A stretch of DNA of 32,249 nt. It comes from Rhodothermales bacterium. Its GTDB lineage: Bacteria; Bacteroidota; Rhodothermia; Rhodothermales; Bin80. A program made the position numbers and the translations under genes. The stretch spans positions 1 through 32,249 of the forward strand of contig JANQES010000136.1 of assembly GCA_028278205.1 (NCBI GenBank), read 5' to 3'. The notes beneath the pieces are model-generated. The model did no database searches. It was not told where the DNA came from and saw only the letters and a list, made by a program, of their open reading frames with translations. Below are positions 17,589 to 25,573 of the stretch, piece by piece; position 1 is the first letter of the stretch, and each line of letters starts with the position of its first letter.

Positions 17589-19028
17589 CTACCGGGAAGA
17601 GACTCGTTGAAGCACCCATTGATCCCCCAGGCGCATCAGCGTCCAGACGTAGGCCTGGGCGCGCTGTTGGGGCTGATTCTCGTTGTCCTGAAAGGCCAGA
17701 TCGAGGTAGATGTCGGCGGTGACGTTGTCGCCGCTGGGTTGCAGGTTATCGTAGCGCACCGCCGCGCTGATGGCCTCGGCCTCGTCGAAGAACGGCGCCC
17801 AGCCCCGGTAAAAAAGCGCCTGCATCCCCGTGACATCTTCGCGCTCGATGCTGAGCTTGAGTTGACGCGTCAGTCGTCCTACGACCGTACGGGCCTCTTC
17901 CAGGGCTGCCTCAACATCCTCCTCCGGCACGGGTTCGACCGGGGCCTCTTCTTCGGGCTCAGCCGGGGCTTCGTCTATGGGATCAGGCGGGGCTTCCTCC
18001 GTAGCCTCAGCGAGGTCTTCCGTCACGGCGTCGGGGGGATCGTCCGGAGGCTCTTCCTCGGCCAGGGCACGGTCTTTTTCATCGAGGCGTTGCTGTATTT
18101 GATCGAACAGATCGCGGGCGACGCGGAATAATTCAGCGGCTTGTTCGAAGTTGCCGTCTTCGAACTGTCTCAAGGCAGTTTGCCGCGTCGCCTCGGCCTG
18201 TTGAAAGAGCGCCTCCACCTCCGGCTCAGTGCTCCGGTTGAGGATAGCTTGCCGGGTTCGTTCCATCGTGATGCGATCGAGGCCGGCAGCCTGCCGCCCG
18301 GCCTCGATGGGGGCTGCGAAGTCGTCGGGATCGTCCGGGGGTGTCTCAGAGACGGAATACAGCGCGTCCTCACCAGGCGCGTCTTCGGAGGTGACCTCGG
18401 CAGCCTCTACGGGCAGATCGGCGGAGGGCGCGGAGACTGCCTCCCCGGTTGCCCCGGTCATCGCCTTGAAACCGTAATACGCGCCGGACGCTATGATCAC
18501 CACCAGCACGATCCCCATCAGCGCCATGCCTGCTCGCCGGAGCCCTTTGCCCCCGCCCGCGGGAGCCTTCGGGGCTGGCTTCGGCACAGGCACAGCCGCC
18601 GCCTCCGGCCTCGACGGCGCGGAACGACCCTGGCGCTTCGGACGCGACGCGCTTTGCGGGCGCGGCGGGGCCGGCGGCACCTCGCCCGGAACCATCCGGC
18701 ACGTCCCGTTGAAAACCGCCCCGTCCTCGACGACGAGTTGGCCTGCCTTGACGGTTCCTTCCACGTGCGCCCCGCTGCGCAAGATCAGGTGCCTGGCCAC
18801 CTCCAGGTCGCCCTGCACATCCCCGTTCACGTCGGCAGCGGCAGCCACCACCTCGCCGTCAATGAGACCTGCCGAGGCCACTACCAGACGCGCTTCCGCC
18901 GTCACGTTACCGACGATACGGCCGCTGATCTGCACGTCCCCTTCTGTATGCAACGTGCCTTCGAGGACGGTGCCCTCTGTCACTATGCTGACCTTGTGGG
19001 GAGGCCAACCACCGGCTTGTTTCGCCAT
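17589..19028 (-). CDS. Bactofilin-domain protein fused to a membrane segment and an extracytoplasmic domain
   Basis: Residues 12-115 match the bactofilin (polymer-forming cytoskeletal) domain: short beta-helix repeats of the GTVLEGTLHTEGDVQISGRI kind, ending VVEDGAVFNGTC. A basic Pro/Ala-rich linker (115-165) leads to one membrane segment (about 167-186). Beyond it come an acidic region, a helical TPR-like piece (QFEDGNFEQAAELFRVARDLFDQIQQ, about 285-320), a Glu/Pro-rich spacer and a C-terminal domain of about 110 residues that I tentatively read as NTF2-like (WAPFFDEAEAISAAVRYDNLQ, then a paired-strand region ending WVLQRVSSR). Ordinary bactofilins are 110-200 residues and lack the latter parts. 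The layout suggests a cytoplasmic polymer tied through the membrane to an envelope domain. The start has no Shine-Dalgarno sequence. Confidence 0.85.
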   Translation of the reverse strand: MAKQAGGWPPHKVSIVTEGTVLEGTLHTEGDVQISGRIVGNVTAEARLVVASAGLIDGEVVAAAADVNGDVQGDLEVARHLILRSGAHVEGTVKAGQLVVEDGAVFNGTCRMVPGEVPPAPPRPQSASRPKRQGRSAPSRPEAAAVPVPKPAPKAPAGGGKGLRRAGMALMGIVLVVIIASGAYYGFKAMTGATGEAVSAPSADLPVEAAEVTSEDAPGEDALYSVSETPPDDPDDFAAPIEAGRQAAGLDRITMERTRQAILNRSTEPEVEALFQQAEATRQTALRQFEDGNFEQAAELFRVARDLFDQIQQRLDEKDRALAEEEPPDDPPDAVTEDLAEATEEAPPDPIDEAPAEPEEEAPVEPVPEEDVEAALEEARTVVGRLTRQLKLSIEREDVTGMQALFYRGWAPFFDEAEAISAAVRYDNLQPSGDNVTADIYLDLAFQDNENQPQQRAQAYVWTLMRLGDQWVLQRVSSR

Positions 19029-19119
19029 GGGTTACTGCTTCGCGATGACTATTGACAAGAGGATAACGCCCGTAATATTAAGCTTTTTCTATTAAAAAAA
19101 CGTTTTCGTGACGCGATGC

Positions 19120-19533
19120 TCACGAATTGGGCAATCCCCTGGCAGCGATGGAAGCAGCAAAATCGCTGAGATCGGCAAGGTGATCCAGCGCTGCAAACAG
19201 GAGCGCGTCATTTACGTCGAGGTACTCGTGAACAAGGATGTTGCGCATACCGACAGCGCGGGCGAGACGCTGCGCGAGGTCATCGTTGAGATATCCCGCC
19301 TGACCGAGCAGACGCAGGCAATCCGCATAACTCTTCGGATAGCCGAGATTGTCGTGGCTGACGACGGCGCACGCGATGCCGATTACGATCTGAATACTCT
19401 CAAGCACCCCATAGCGCAACGCCCAGACGAGCTTCCGGTCCGCTTCGATCTGCTCCAGCGTCAATTCTTTGAACCGGCTCAGTTCGCGCACATTTTTTTC
19501 AAGCTCCTTTAATCTAGCCAGCAGGCTTGCCAT
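19120..19533 (-). CDS. hepT: HepT-type toxin (HEPN ribonuclease)
   Basis: The 137-residue all-helical protein belongs to the HepT (DUF86) family. The RX4HXY active-site motif is present as RNILVHEY, with Arg97, His102 and Tyr104. Family members are RNases whose motif tyrosine is AMPylated by the partner MntA, which switches them off. I start at the ATG at 19533 (MASLLARLKE), which has GGAGG just upstream and overlaps the mntA stop by 20 bases; a longer frame to 19647 would run deep into mntA. This order (antitoxin first, short overlap) is typical of the pair. Confidence 0.92.
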   Translation of the reverse strand: MASLLARLKELEKNVRELSRFKELTLEQIEADRKLVWALRYGVLESIQIVIGIACAVVSHDNLGYPKSYADCLRLLGQAGYLNDDLAQRLARAVGMRNILVHEYLDVNDALLFAALDHLADLSDFAASIAARGLPNS

Positions 19534-19933
19534 ACCTCCCCTCTTTGATTCGTTGGAGCATGTCTTTGAGCAGGCGGTCGTGCGTCGGTTTGAAATCCAG
19601 ATATTCCCGCATGACGCGAAACTTCTCCTGCTTGAAAAAAGCCTCATCCCGCATCAAAAACATGATGCCGGACGCCAGCGCCTCGTAATAGATCAACGCC
19701 GGTTTGCCCTTGAGATTGACCACGTCGATGCGATGATCGGGAAACGCTTCATCGGCGGCGTTGACCACGTCCAGAAAATCATCGATCTCCTCGACATAAA
19801 CTGCCAGGTCGATGTCGCTCACGGGCGTAGGCCGGCCGGCGGCGTACGAACCGTAGAGCACGGCAAACCGCACCGGAAACGGCGCTAACCGATCTTCCAA
19901 CCGGGCGATGATAGTATCTTTGTCGAGTGGCAT
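19514..19933 (-). CDS. mntA: MntA-type nucleotidyltransferase antitoxin
   Basis: The 139-residue protein is a minimal nucleotidyltransferase. The GSX10DXD motif is exact: GSYAAGRPTPVSDID, followed by the strand IDVVNL that carries the third acidic residue. MntA proteins neutralise HepT by adding AMP to its motif tyrosine. The gene overlaps hepT by 20 bases and they should be translated together. AGGAGG lies five bases before the ATG, one of the few perfect Shine-Dalgarno sites in the window. The pair sits 59 bases downstream of prmC on the same strand, so it may also be reached by read-through from there. Confidence 0.92.
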   Translation of the reverse strand: MPLDKDTIIARLEDRLAPFPVRFAVLYGSYAAGRPTPVSDIDLAVYVEEIDDFLDVVNAADEAFPDHRIDVVNLKGKPALIYYEALASGIMFLMRDEAFFKQEKFRVMREYLDFKPTHDRLLKDMLQRIKEGRYGKPAG

Positions 19934-19992
19934 AGACGCCTCCTGGCGCGTGGACTTCGGACGTATAGTGATTAATGAACGATGCGCGCGGG

Positions 19993-20868
19993 CTAAAGAT
20001 CAACCCGCCCCCGTCGCGCGATGACGATGCGAGGATGCCCGGCCAGATCGCGCTTCACCTGAACATCGAGGAAGCCGGCCTCGGCGAGGAGGTCGCAGAC
20101 GGCACCGGCGTACTCGGCGTGGGTTTCGAAGACGAGCAGGCCGCCGGAGGCAAGCAAGGCCGGGGCGTGGCCGGCGATGGCTTTGTAGAACACCAGCGGA
20201 TCGTCTCCCGAAAAGAGCGCCAGGTGCGGCTCGTAGTCGCGCACATCGGATTCAAGCTCAGCAGCCTCATCAGCAGCGACGTAGGGCGGGTTGGAGATGA
20301 CAAGGTCGAAGGATCCGGAGGCGTGGCCGGGGAAGCCGGGGGCGAGGACATCGGCCTGAAGGAAGGAGACGGCGAGGTGATGCGCTTCGGCATTTTCGCG
20401 GGCGACGGCGAGCGCCGCCTCGCTGACATCGCAGGCGAAGACCTCGGCGTCGGGGCGTTCGTGTTTGAGCGCCAGCGCGATGCAGCCGCTGCCCGTGCCG
20501 ATGTCGAGCACACGCGGGCGCGCGTGATCCGCCAGCATCGCCAGCGCCGCTTCGACGACCTGCTCGGTCTCCGGGCGCGGGATCAGCACAGCCGGTGTGA
20601 CGCGCAGGCGCAGGCCGAAGAAGTCGGCGTAGCCCAGGATGTACTGCATCGGCTCGCGCTGCAAGCGGCGATCGAGCAGGGCGGAAAGGGCTTCGGCCTG
20701 TTCAGGCGTCGCGGCGCGCTTCGGGTAGGCAATCAGGTGTGCCTGATCGCACCCCAGCACGTCGCCCAGCAGCCACAGCGCCGCGCGGCGCGGCGCAGGC
20801 ACGCCGCCGGCTTTGAGCGCCTGCGTCGTCTCGCGCAGCAGGCTTCCCCAGGTTAGAGAGTTGTTCAA
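19993..20868 (-). CDS. prmC: Release factor glutamine methyltransferase
   Basis: The 291-residue cytoplasmic enzyme methylates the glutamine of the GGQ motif in peptide release factors RF1 and RF2, using S-adenosylmethionine. The N-terminal helical domain holds EPMQYILG (72-79); the catalytic domain holds the AdoMet motif LDIGTGSG (121-128) and the hallmark NPPY (193-196). Length is normal. The start appears to be a TTG at 20868: an in-frame TAA lies four codons upstream and no ATG follows until residue 74. That TTG is formed at the edge of a heptamer array (AAATTG), so the array has reached, or supplied, the start codon. Confidence 0.95.
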   Translation of the reverse strand: MNNSLTWGSLLRETTQALKAGGVPAPRRAALWLLGDVLGCDQAHLIAYPKRAATPEQAEALSALLDRRLQREPMQYILGYADFFGLRLRVTPAVLIPRPETEQVVEAALAMLADHARPRVLDIGTGSGCIALALKHERPDAEVFACDVSEAALAVARENAEAHHLAVSFLQADVLAPGFPGHASGSFDLVISNPPYVAADEAAELESDVRDYEPHLALFSGDDPLVFYKAIAGHAPALLASGGLLVFETHAEYAGAVCDLLAEAGFLDVQVKRDLAGHPRIVIARRGRVDL

Positions 20869-21103
20869 TTTTGGATTTTAGACTTTGGATTGGTCTGATT
20901 GACACCGGGTAGGTAGGGGTAAGACCAGACCTGGAAGGTCTATGAGGCTCCATTGGCCTCGACGAACCGCCCAAAATGAGCGATTTTAGTCAGTTTGCAC
21001 AAGCGCCAAAGACCTTCCAGGTCTCGCTAAAATGCGACTTTTCCGGTTGATCAAACTGATTCGGCTGAGACCAGTCCAAAATCTAAAATCCAAAACCCAA
21101 AAT
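20868..21103. repeat. Heptamer-armed element with inner 15-bp inverted repeat
   Basis: The outer left arm (20868-20893) has GGATTTT/AGACTTT units and the outer right arm (about 21070-21103) AATCTAA/AATCCAA units. Inside, AGACCTGGAAGGTCT (20927-20941) is a perfect inverted copy of AGACCTTCCAGGTCT (21010-21024). Neither arm overlaps glgP. There is no gene between 20868 and 21356. Confidence 0.88.
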
Positions 21104-21223
21104 CACATTCCTTTTGCACCTGAAGGCGGAAGCGGATATATTAGGCGCCGTTGTTAACGAAAGGTTACGATGCTGGTACGTCTCCCGCAGGTCCTGATCT
21201 GATGGGAGATCCTTTTTGTTGAA

Positions 21224-21243
21224 GCATGTAAACGTTTACATGC
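21224..21243. promoter_or_regulatory. Perfect 20-bp LacI-type operator before glgP
   Basis: GCATGTAAACGTTTACATGC is identical to its own reverse complement. The central AAACGTTT with a CG at the axis is the classic layout of LacI-family sugar-responsive operators. It lies 112 bases upstream of the glgP start, so repression of glucan breakdown by a sugar-sensing regulator is likely. No LacI-family gene is in the window. Confidence 0.75.
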
Positions 21244-21355
21244 CGGGACGTTGCGTACATCATGGCCTTCATTTGTATGAAAGTCATGATTGTTCGACAG
21301 CCCCCTTCCCCCTCGAAGCACAAGCCCTCATTCCCGACAGCCCCCGAGTTACTGC

Positions 21356-23422
21356 ATGAGCACCTTGCTACAGCTTGAGACCATCGCGGCGAACCTGTGG
21401 TGGTCTTGGAATCCTGACGCTCAGGATCTGTTCTATCGCCTCAACGCCGAGGCCTTCCGCGCCGCCGGCAACAACCCCTACGCCGCGCTTCGATCTGCCG
21501 ATGCCACGGTCTTAGCGGACCCGGACTTTGCCCGAGACGTCGAGGCCGTCTATGCCGCCTTCCGGCGGTACCTCAGCGCCCCGTCGCGCCGCGCCGACGC
21601 GCCTCAGATCGGCTATTTTTGCATGGAATTCGGCCTTCACGAGAGCCTTCCGCTTTATGCCGGCGGCCTCGGTGTGCTGGCCGGAGACCACACTAAAGCC
21701 GCCTCGGACCTGGGCCTGCCGTTCACGGCCATCGGCCTGTTTCTCAAAGACGGCTATTTCAAACAACACTTCGACGAGCACGGCTGGCAACAAGCTACCT
21801 ATCCGTCGCTCGATCCGGACGATCACCCCTTCACGCTCGTCACCGACGCGCAGGGCGAGGCCGTCACGGTGACGGTGCATCTGGGCGAGCAGCCGCTGCG
21901 GCTCCGGGCCTGGCGCCTCGACGTAGGCCGCGTACCGCTCTACCTGCTCGACGCCGACGTAGACGGCAACCCCGCCGAACTGCGCAGCCTCACCCACAAG
22001 CTCTATCAGGGCGACCGGCTGATGCGCCTTCAGCAGGAAATCGTCCTGGGCATCGGCGGCCTGCGGATGCTGCGCGCGCTCGGCGTCGAGCCGGAGGTCT
22101 ACCATCTCAACGAAGGGCATTGTGCCTTCTTGATGTTCGAACTGCTGCGCGAGCGTCTGGCGGCAGGCGACCACCGCGCCGAGGCCGAAGCCTGGGTGCA
22201 GCGGCACTGCGTCTTCACCACCCACACCCCGGTAGCCGCCGGCCACGACCGCTTCGTCCCTGCCCTCTTCACCGATCAGATGGCAGGCTTCCGCGAGCAG
22301 ATCGGGCTGACCGAGCAGCAATTGCTGGCCTATGGCCGGATCGACCCGAACGACCGCGGCGAGTCGTTTACGATGACGGTGCTGGGGCTGAAGCTCTCGC
22401 GCAAAGCCAACGGCGTCTCGGCGCTCAACGGCGAGGTCGCCCGGCGTCAATGGCATCACCTCTATCCGGACCGCCCGCTCGACGAGGTGCCCATCGACCA
22501 CGTCACCAACGGCACCCACCTGCCCACCTGGACGGCGCCGGCAGCGCGGGCTTTTCTCAAAAATCATCTCGGCAACGGCGACGCCTTCGTTTTCGAGCAG
22601 GATTTCTGGAACGCCATCGATAACATCACAGACGAAGACCTGTGGGCCTATCGCTGTCTGCTGCGCCGCCGCCTGATCGACTTCATCCGCGAACGCGCGC
22701 CGCAGCAGAGCCTCGCGCAGGACGTGGCGCTCGATCCCGATGCGCTCACTATCGGTTTTGCGCGGCGGTTTGCTACCTACAAACGCGCCACGTTGCTCTT
22801 CCAGGATCTCGAACGCGCCCGGCGGCTCTTCGGGCATCTCGACCGGCCCGTGCAGGTGGTCTTTGCCGGCAAAGCCCATCCGGCGGATAACGGCGGCAAA
22901 CGGTTCATCCAACTCATCTACGAGACGGCGAAGGACGCGGCGTTCCGGGGTAAGGTGATCTTTCTGGAGAACTACAACATGGAGATCGGACGGATGCTCG
23001 TCTCGGGCTGCGACGTCTGGCTCAACAACCCGCGCCGCCCGTTGGAGGCCAGCGGCACCAGCGGCCAGAAGGTGGCTGCGCACGGCGGCATGAACCTCTC
23101 GGTGCTCGACGGATGGTGGCCCGAAGGCTACGACGGGCGCAACGGCTGGGCCATCGGCCACGCTCCGACGGGCCTGCACGAAGACCCGGCCACCCAGGAC
23201 CACGACGACGCCCTGGCGCTCTACGACCTCCTGGAACAAGACGTGCTCCCGGCCTTCTACAACCGCGACGCCGACGGCCTGCCGCGCGGGTGGATCGACC
23301 GGATGCGGCGGGCGATGAAGACGCTGCCCTATCCGTTCAGCGCCGGGCGGATGGTCATCGACTACGTCGAGCAAATCTACCGCGCCACACATCCGGCGCG
23401 ACGGGAGGATCTGGCAGCGTAG
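21356..23422 (+). CDS. glgP: Alpha-glucan (glycogen/maltodextrin) phosphorylase
   Basis: The 688-residue GT35 enzyme releases glucose 1-phosphate from alpha-1,4-glucans with phosphate and pyridoxal phosphate, in the cytoplasm. The N terminus (ETIAANLWWSWNPDAQDLFY) and the overall length mark the shorter bacterial/archaeal type (Thermus and Thermotoga-like) rather than the E. coli type. The cofactor lysine is Lys572 in SGTSGQK, followed by NLSVLDGWWPEGYDG. Other landmarks are GYFCMEFGLHESLPLYAGGLG, HLNEGHCAF and TTHTPVAAGHDRF. I start at the ATG at 21356; a frame from a TTG at 21290 gives 22 residues unlike the family. A perfect LacI-type palindrome lies upstream. Confidence 0.95.
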   Translation: MSTLLQLETIAANLWWSWNPDAQDLFYRLNAEAFRAAGNNPYAALRSADATVLADPDFARDVEAVYAAFRRYLSAPSRRADAPQIGYFCMEFGLHESLPLYAGGLGVLAGDHTKAASDLGLPFTAIGLFLKDGYFKQHFDEHGWQQATYPSLDPDDHPFTLVTDAQGEAVTVTVHLGEQPLRLRAWRLDVGRVPLYLLDADVDGNPAELRSLTHKLYQGDRLMRLQQEIVLGIGGLRMLRALGVEPEVYHLNEGHCAFLMFELLRERLAAGDHRAEAEAWVQRHCVFTTHTPVAAGHDRFVPALFTDQMAGFREQIGLTEQQLLAYGRIDPNDRGESFTMTVLGLKLSRKANGVSALNGEVARRQWHHLYPDRPLDEVPIDHVTNGTHLPTWTAPAARAFLKNHLGNGDAFVFEQDFWNAIDNITDEDLWAYRCLLRRRLIDFIRERAPQQSLAQDVALDPDALTIGFARRFATYKRATLLFQDLERARRLFGHLDRPVQVVFAGKAHPADNGGKRFIQLIYETAKDAAFRGKVIFLENYNMEIGRMLVSGCDVWLNNPRRPLEASGTSGQKVAAHGGMNLSVLDGWWPEGYDGRNGWAIGHAPTGLHEDPATQDHDDALALYDLLEQDVLPAFYNRDADGLPRGWIDRMRRAMKTLPYPFSAGRMVIDYVEQIYRATHPARREDLAA

Positions 23423-23752
23423 ATACCGGGGGATGCGAAGTTTGCTATTCGGCCCGGTTGTGCGCTATGAAACGGTTGGCGTCGGTCATCCGTCATCGGT
23501 CATCAGGAAGGTCTTTTACTGATGACCGATGACCAACGGGTAGGTATGCGCAAAGCGGTGAAAGCTGCCAACTCCCTCCAAGAAAACTCGTCACGATATA
23601 GCTTTTTCGATAACTACGCCTCAAAAAGATAGCCTCCTTAAAAGGCGGCAAACTTTTACCCTTTTTGAATTTTGACAGGGAAAGAGGATAAAGAACTGCG
23701 GCTTCCTAAACCGAGATGCCGTTTCGCCGAAGTGGCATGTCAAAATTCAAAA
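23423..23752. repeat. Gene-free junction with GGTCATC hairpin and a dispersed 17-mer
   Basis: No gene is visible. Three heptamers (GGTCATC, CGTCATC, GGTCATC; 23484-23504) face CTGATGACCGATGACCAAC (23519-23537), giving a strong hairpin shortly after the glgP stop that could end its transcript. Bases 23580-23596 read AAGAAAACTCGTCACGA, nearly the same as a piece at 30723-30739. Further on, GAATTTTGAC (about 23666) faces CAAAATTCAAAATCAAAA (about 23740-23758), a variant of the main heptamer family that overlaps the end of the acylphosphatase gene. Confidence 0.75.
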
Positions 23753-24046
23753 TCAAAATTTAATAGTGAAGCCGTCGTATTCGCCGGTGGCGTCGGACCA
23801 ATCGGCAGCGACGTGATCGACGCGAGCGCCAGAGGGGCCGCGCCGTATGGCCACGAGCAGGTGGTCCAGCACCTCGCGCGGTCCTTCGGCCACCAGGCGC
23901 ACCGACCCGTCGTATTCGTTGCGCACCCAGCCGCTGAGCCCCAGCCGCCGCGCCTGGTTGCGCGTGAACGCCCGAAAATAAACGCCCTGCACCCGCCCGG
24001 TAACCTGAGCCGTCAGGCGCTGATGCGATGATACAGTGGAATCCAT
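23753..24046 (-). CDS. acyP: Acylphosphatase
   Basis: The 97-residue cytoplasmic enzyme hydrolyses acyl phosphates. The signature GRVQGVYFRAFT carries the catalytic Arg25, and GWVRNEYDGSV carries the catalytic Asn43; the C terminus GFTIKF matches the usual last strand. Length is typical. The ATG at 24046 gives the expected start; a longer frame extending upstream only translates intergenic sequence. The final Lys-Phe-stop is formed by a TTTTGA repeat unit (stop at 23753-23755), another case of an array defining the gene end. Confidence 0.93.
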   Translation of the reverse strand: MDSTVSSHQRLTAQVTGRVQGVYFRAFTRNQARRLGLSGWVRNEYDGSVRLVAEGPREVLDHLLVAIRRGPSGARVDHVAADWSDATGEYDGFTIKF

Positions 24047-24084
24047 AGCCCTCAATAGAAAAATCCAACAGCCGAGAAATAGAA

Positions 24085-24117
24085 AAATCCAAAATCTAAA
24101 ATCTAAAATCCAAAATG
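24085..24117. repeat. Single heptamer arm between acyP and the hydroxylase
   Basis: AATCCAA, AATCTAA, AATCTAA, AATCCAA and AATG follow in phase. A short imperfect copy (AAAAATCCAA) lies just before it in the same orientation. A clear opposed arm is missing, so this looks like a half element. Confidence 0.85.
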
Positions 24118-24154
24118 AAAAAGCCCCGCTCCCGCCGTGGCGAGAACGAGGCCT
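24118..24154 (-). terminator. Intrinsic terminator of the phenylalanine hydroxylase gene
   Basis: Read on the minus strand, GGCCTCGTTCTCGC and GCGGGAGCGGGGCT pair (with some G-U pairs) around a short loop and are followed by TTTTT. It lies 24 bases past the hydroxylase stop and directly against the heptamer arm. Confidence 0.75.
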
Positions 24155-24177
24155 TTCCTGTAATACCCTGCATCCCC

Positions 24178-25029
24178 TCAGGTAAGCAACCCTTTGCTGC
24201 GCGTCCAAGAGCGGAAGCCGTCTACGAGTTGTTCGAACGATTCGAGGGCGAAGAGCACTGGCTGGAGGTGCCACACGTCGTATTCCTGCTCGACGACGCG
24301 ATCCGGGTCGAACGGATGGACGGTCACGGCGTCCGAGAGGGCGTGGACCACTTCGCCTTTCGACGAGAGGATGCCTGCGCCGAAGATGCGCATGCCCTCG
24401 GCCTGCTGGATCAGGCCAAACTCGACGGTGAACCAGTGGAGCGTCTCCAGGCGCGTCCGGTCGGCGCCTTTGGCGTTGAGGGCCACCTGGCCGAAGAGTT
24501 GATAGAAATCGGCAAAGGCCGGATTCGTCAACATCGGCATGTGGCCGAACATATCGTGGAAACAATCGGGGGCGGGGGTATAGTCGAGTTCGTCGGTGCC
24601 CCGGATGTAATCGGTGGACGGAAAGAGGCGGTTGGCCAGCAGCTCGAAGAAATCTTTTTCGTGCAGCAGGCCGGGGATGCGCGCGATGCGCCAGCCGGTG
24701 GCCGCTTCCATGTTGCGGCTGAGATCGCGCAGGGGCGGGATGCGCTCCGGCGTCATGCCCAGAATCTCGACGCCTCTGAGAAAGGCTTCGCCGGCGCGGC
24801 CCGGTAACAATTCCATCTGGCGGTTGAAGAGAAAGCGCCAGTTTTCATTATCCAGATCGGGATAATCGGGATAGGCAATAGCGTCGCCCACAGGCGGAGG
24901 GCCATCGAGATGTTGGGGAATACAGCGGGGATCGATGCCTTCTTCAGCAGCCCGTTCATAGGCAGAAACTGCCCCGTTCTCAGGTTCGGATGTCGTTTCG
25001 ACGAAATCGCTAAAGTCGCCTTCCTTCAT
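24178..25029 (-). CDS. phhA: Phenylalanine 4-hydroxylase (aromatic amino acid hydroxylase)
   Basis: The 283-residue cytoplasmic enzyme uses tetrahydropterin, oxygen and non-haem iron to make tyrosine from phenylalanine. The iron ligands are visible: His158 and His163 in CFHDMFGHMP and Glu203 in WFTVEFGL. The conserved YTPAPDCFHDMFGH and GLLHEKDFFELLANR stretches leave little doubt. Length fits the monomeric bacterial type without a regulatory ACT domain. GGAGGG lies about seven bases before the ATG at 25029. A pterin carbinolamine dehydratase, often its neighbour, is not in the window. Some bacterial members prefer tryptophan, which cannot be excluded from sequence. Confidence 0.94.
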   Translation of the reverse strand: MKEGDFSDFVETTSEPENGAVSAYERAAEEGIDPRCIPQHLDGPPPVGDAIAYPDYPDLDNENWRFLFNRQMELLPGRAGEAFLRGVEILGMTPERIPPLRDLSRNMEAATGWRIARIPGLLHEKDFFELLANRLFPSTDYIRGTDELDYTPAPDCFHDMFGHMPMLTNPAFADFYQLFGQVALNAKGADRTRLETLHWFTVEFGLIQQAEGMRIFGAGILSSKGEVVHALSDAVTVHPFDPDRVVEQEYDVWHLQPVLFALESFEQLVDGFRSWTRSKGLLT

Positions 25030-25192
25030 AATTTCCCTCCATGGACTTTGGGCGCAACGACCTTCATGGTGGGCGATCGATACGCCTCGGAAAAACGGAT
25101 GATTGGAACCGCTTCCAGAACGCTATACGGGGATACTTGTTGCCGGAGTATCAGAATTTTTGCCCACCTTCACGAAGTCCACACGATTGCCT

Positions 25193-25411
25193 TCACGAAG
25201 AGCCCGATCGGTCGTCGTGCCGCAGCACGATGGCGGCACCGACGTAGGCGACAAACGCCGCCAATCCGAAGGCCATCGCCCCCGGCGTCATCTCGAAAGC
25301 ACCGTCAAACAACACTTCCGTCATCATTGCTGCGATCATGAAGAGCATGGCAAACACCACCCCCCCTATGAGGATGACTGCCCAGGATTGAAACGCATGA
25401 TTGCCAAACAT
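25193..25411 (-). CDS. Small membrane protein of unknown function
   Basis: The 72-residue protein has two hydrophobic segments (about 10-31 and 44-63) joined by an acidic turn (TEVLFDGAFEMTPG) and a charged tail RHDDRSGSS. I use the ATG at 25411 (MFGNHAFQSW); a longer frame to the ATG at 25486 is also open and would add a basic hydrophobic leader. I do not recognise a family. It lies alone between the hydroxylase and the amidotransferase. The regular membrane pattern makes a real gene likely, but it is short. Confidence 0.55.
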   Translation of the reverse strand: MFGNHAFQSWAVILIGGVVFAMLFMIAAMMTEVLFDGAFEMTPGAMAFGLAAFVAYVGAAIVLRHDDRSGSS

Positions 25412-25573
25412 ACACGGGGCCGGAATGAGAAGAAGGCGGGGAAGGCTTAATGTAATCATCAACCCCCCACGCATTCCACTGATCATGAAGGAGTACCATC
25501 TTTTGCCCTGATTCGACTTTCTACCTTCGATATTCGATATTCAAAGCCCTGCCCACTACGCCACCGACGCCCG

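Noticed and set aside
19054..19080. A TTGACA..TAATAT promoter on the plus strand
   Set aside because: The spacer is only 15 bases and no plus-strand gene follows; the genes here are on the minus strand.
19097..19106. AAAACGTTTT as another LacI-type operator before the bactofilin gene
   Set aside because: Only the short core is symmetric and it sits in an A-run; chance is likely.
21512..23392. A 626-codon minus-strand frame opposite glgP
   Set aside because: Phosphorylase motifs are all on the plus strand; this is a shadow.
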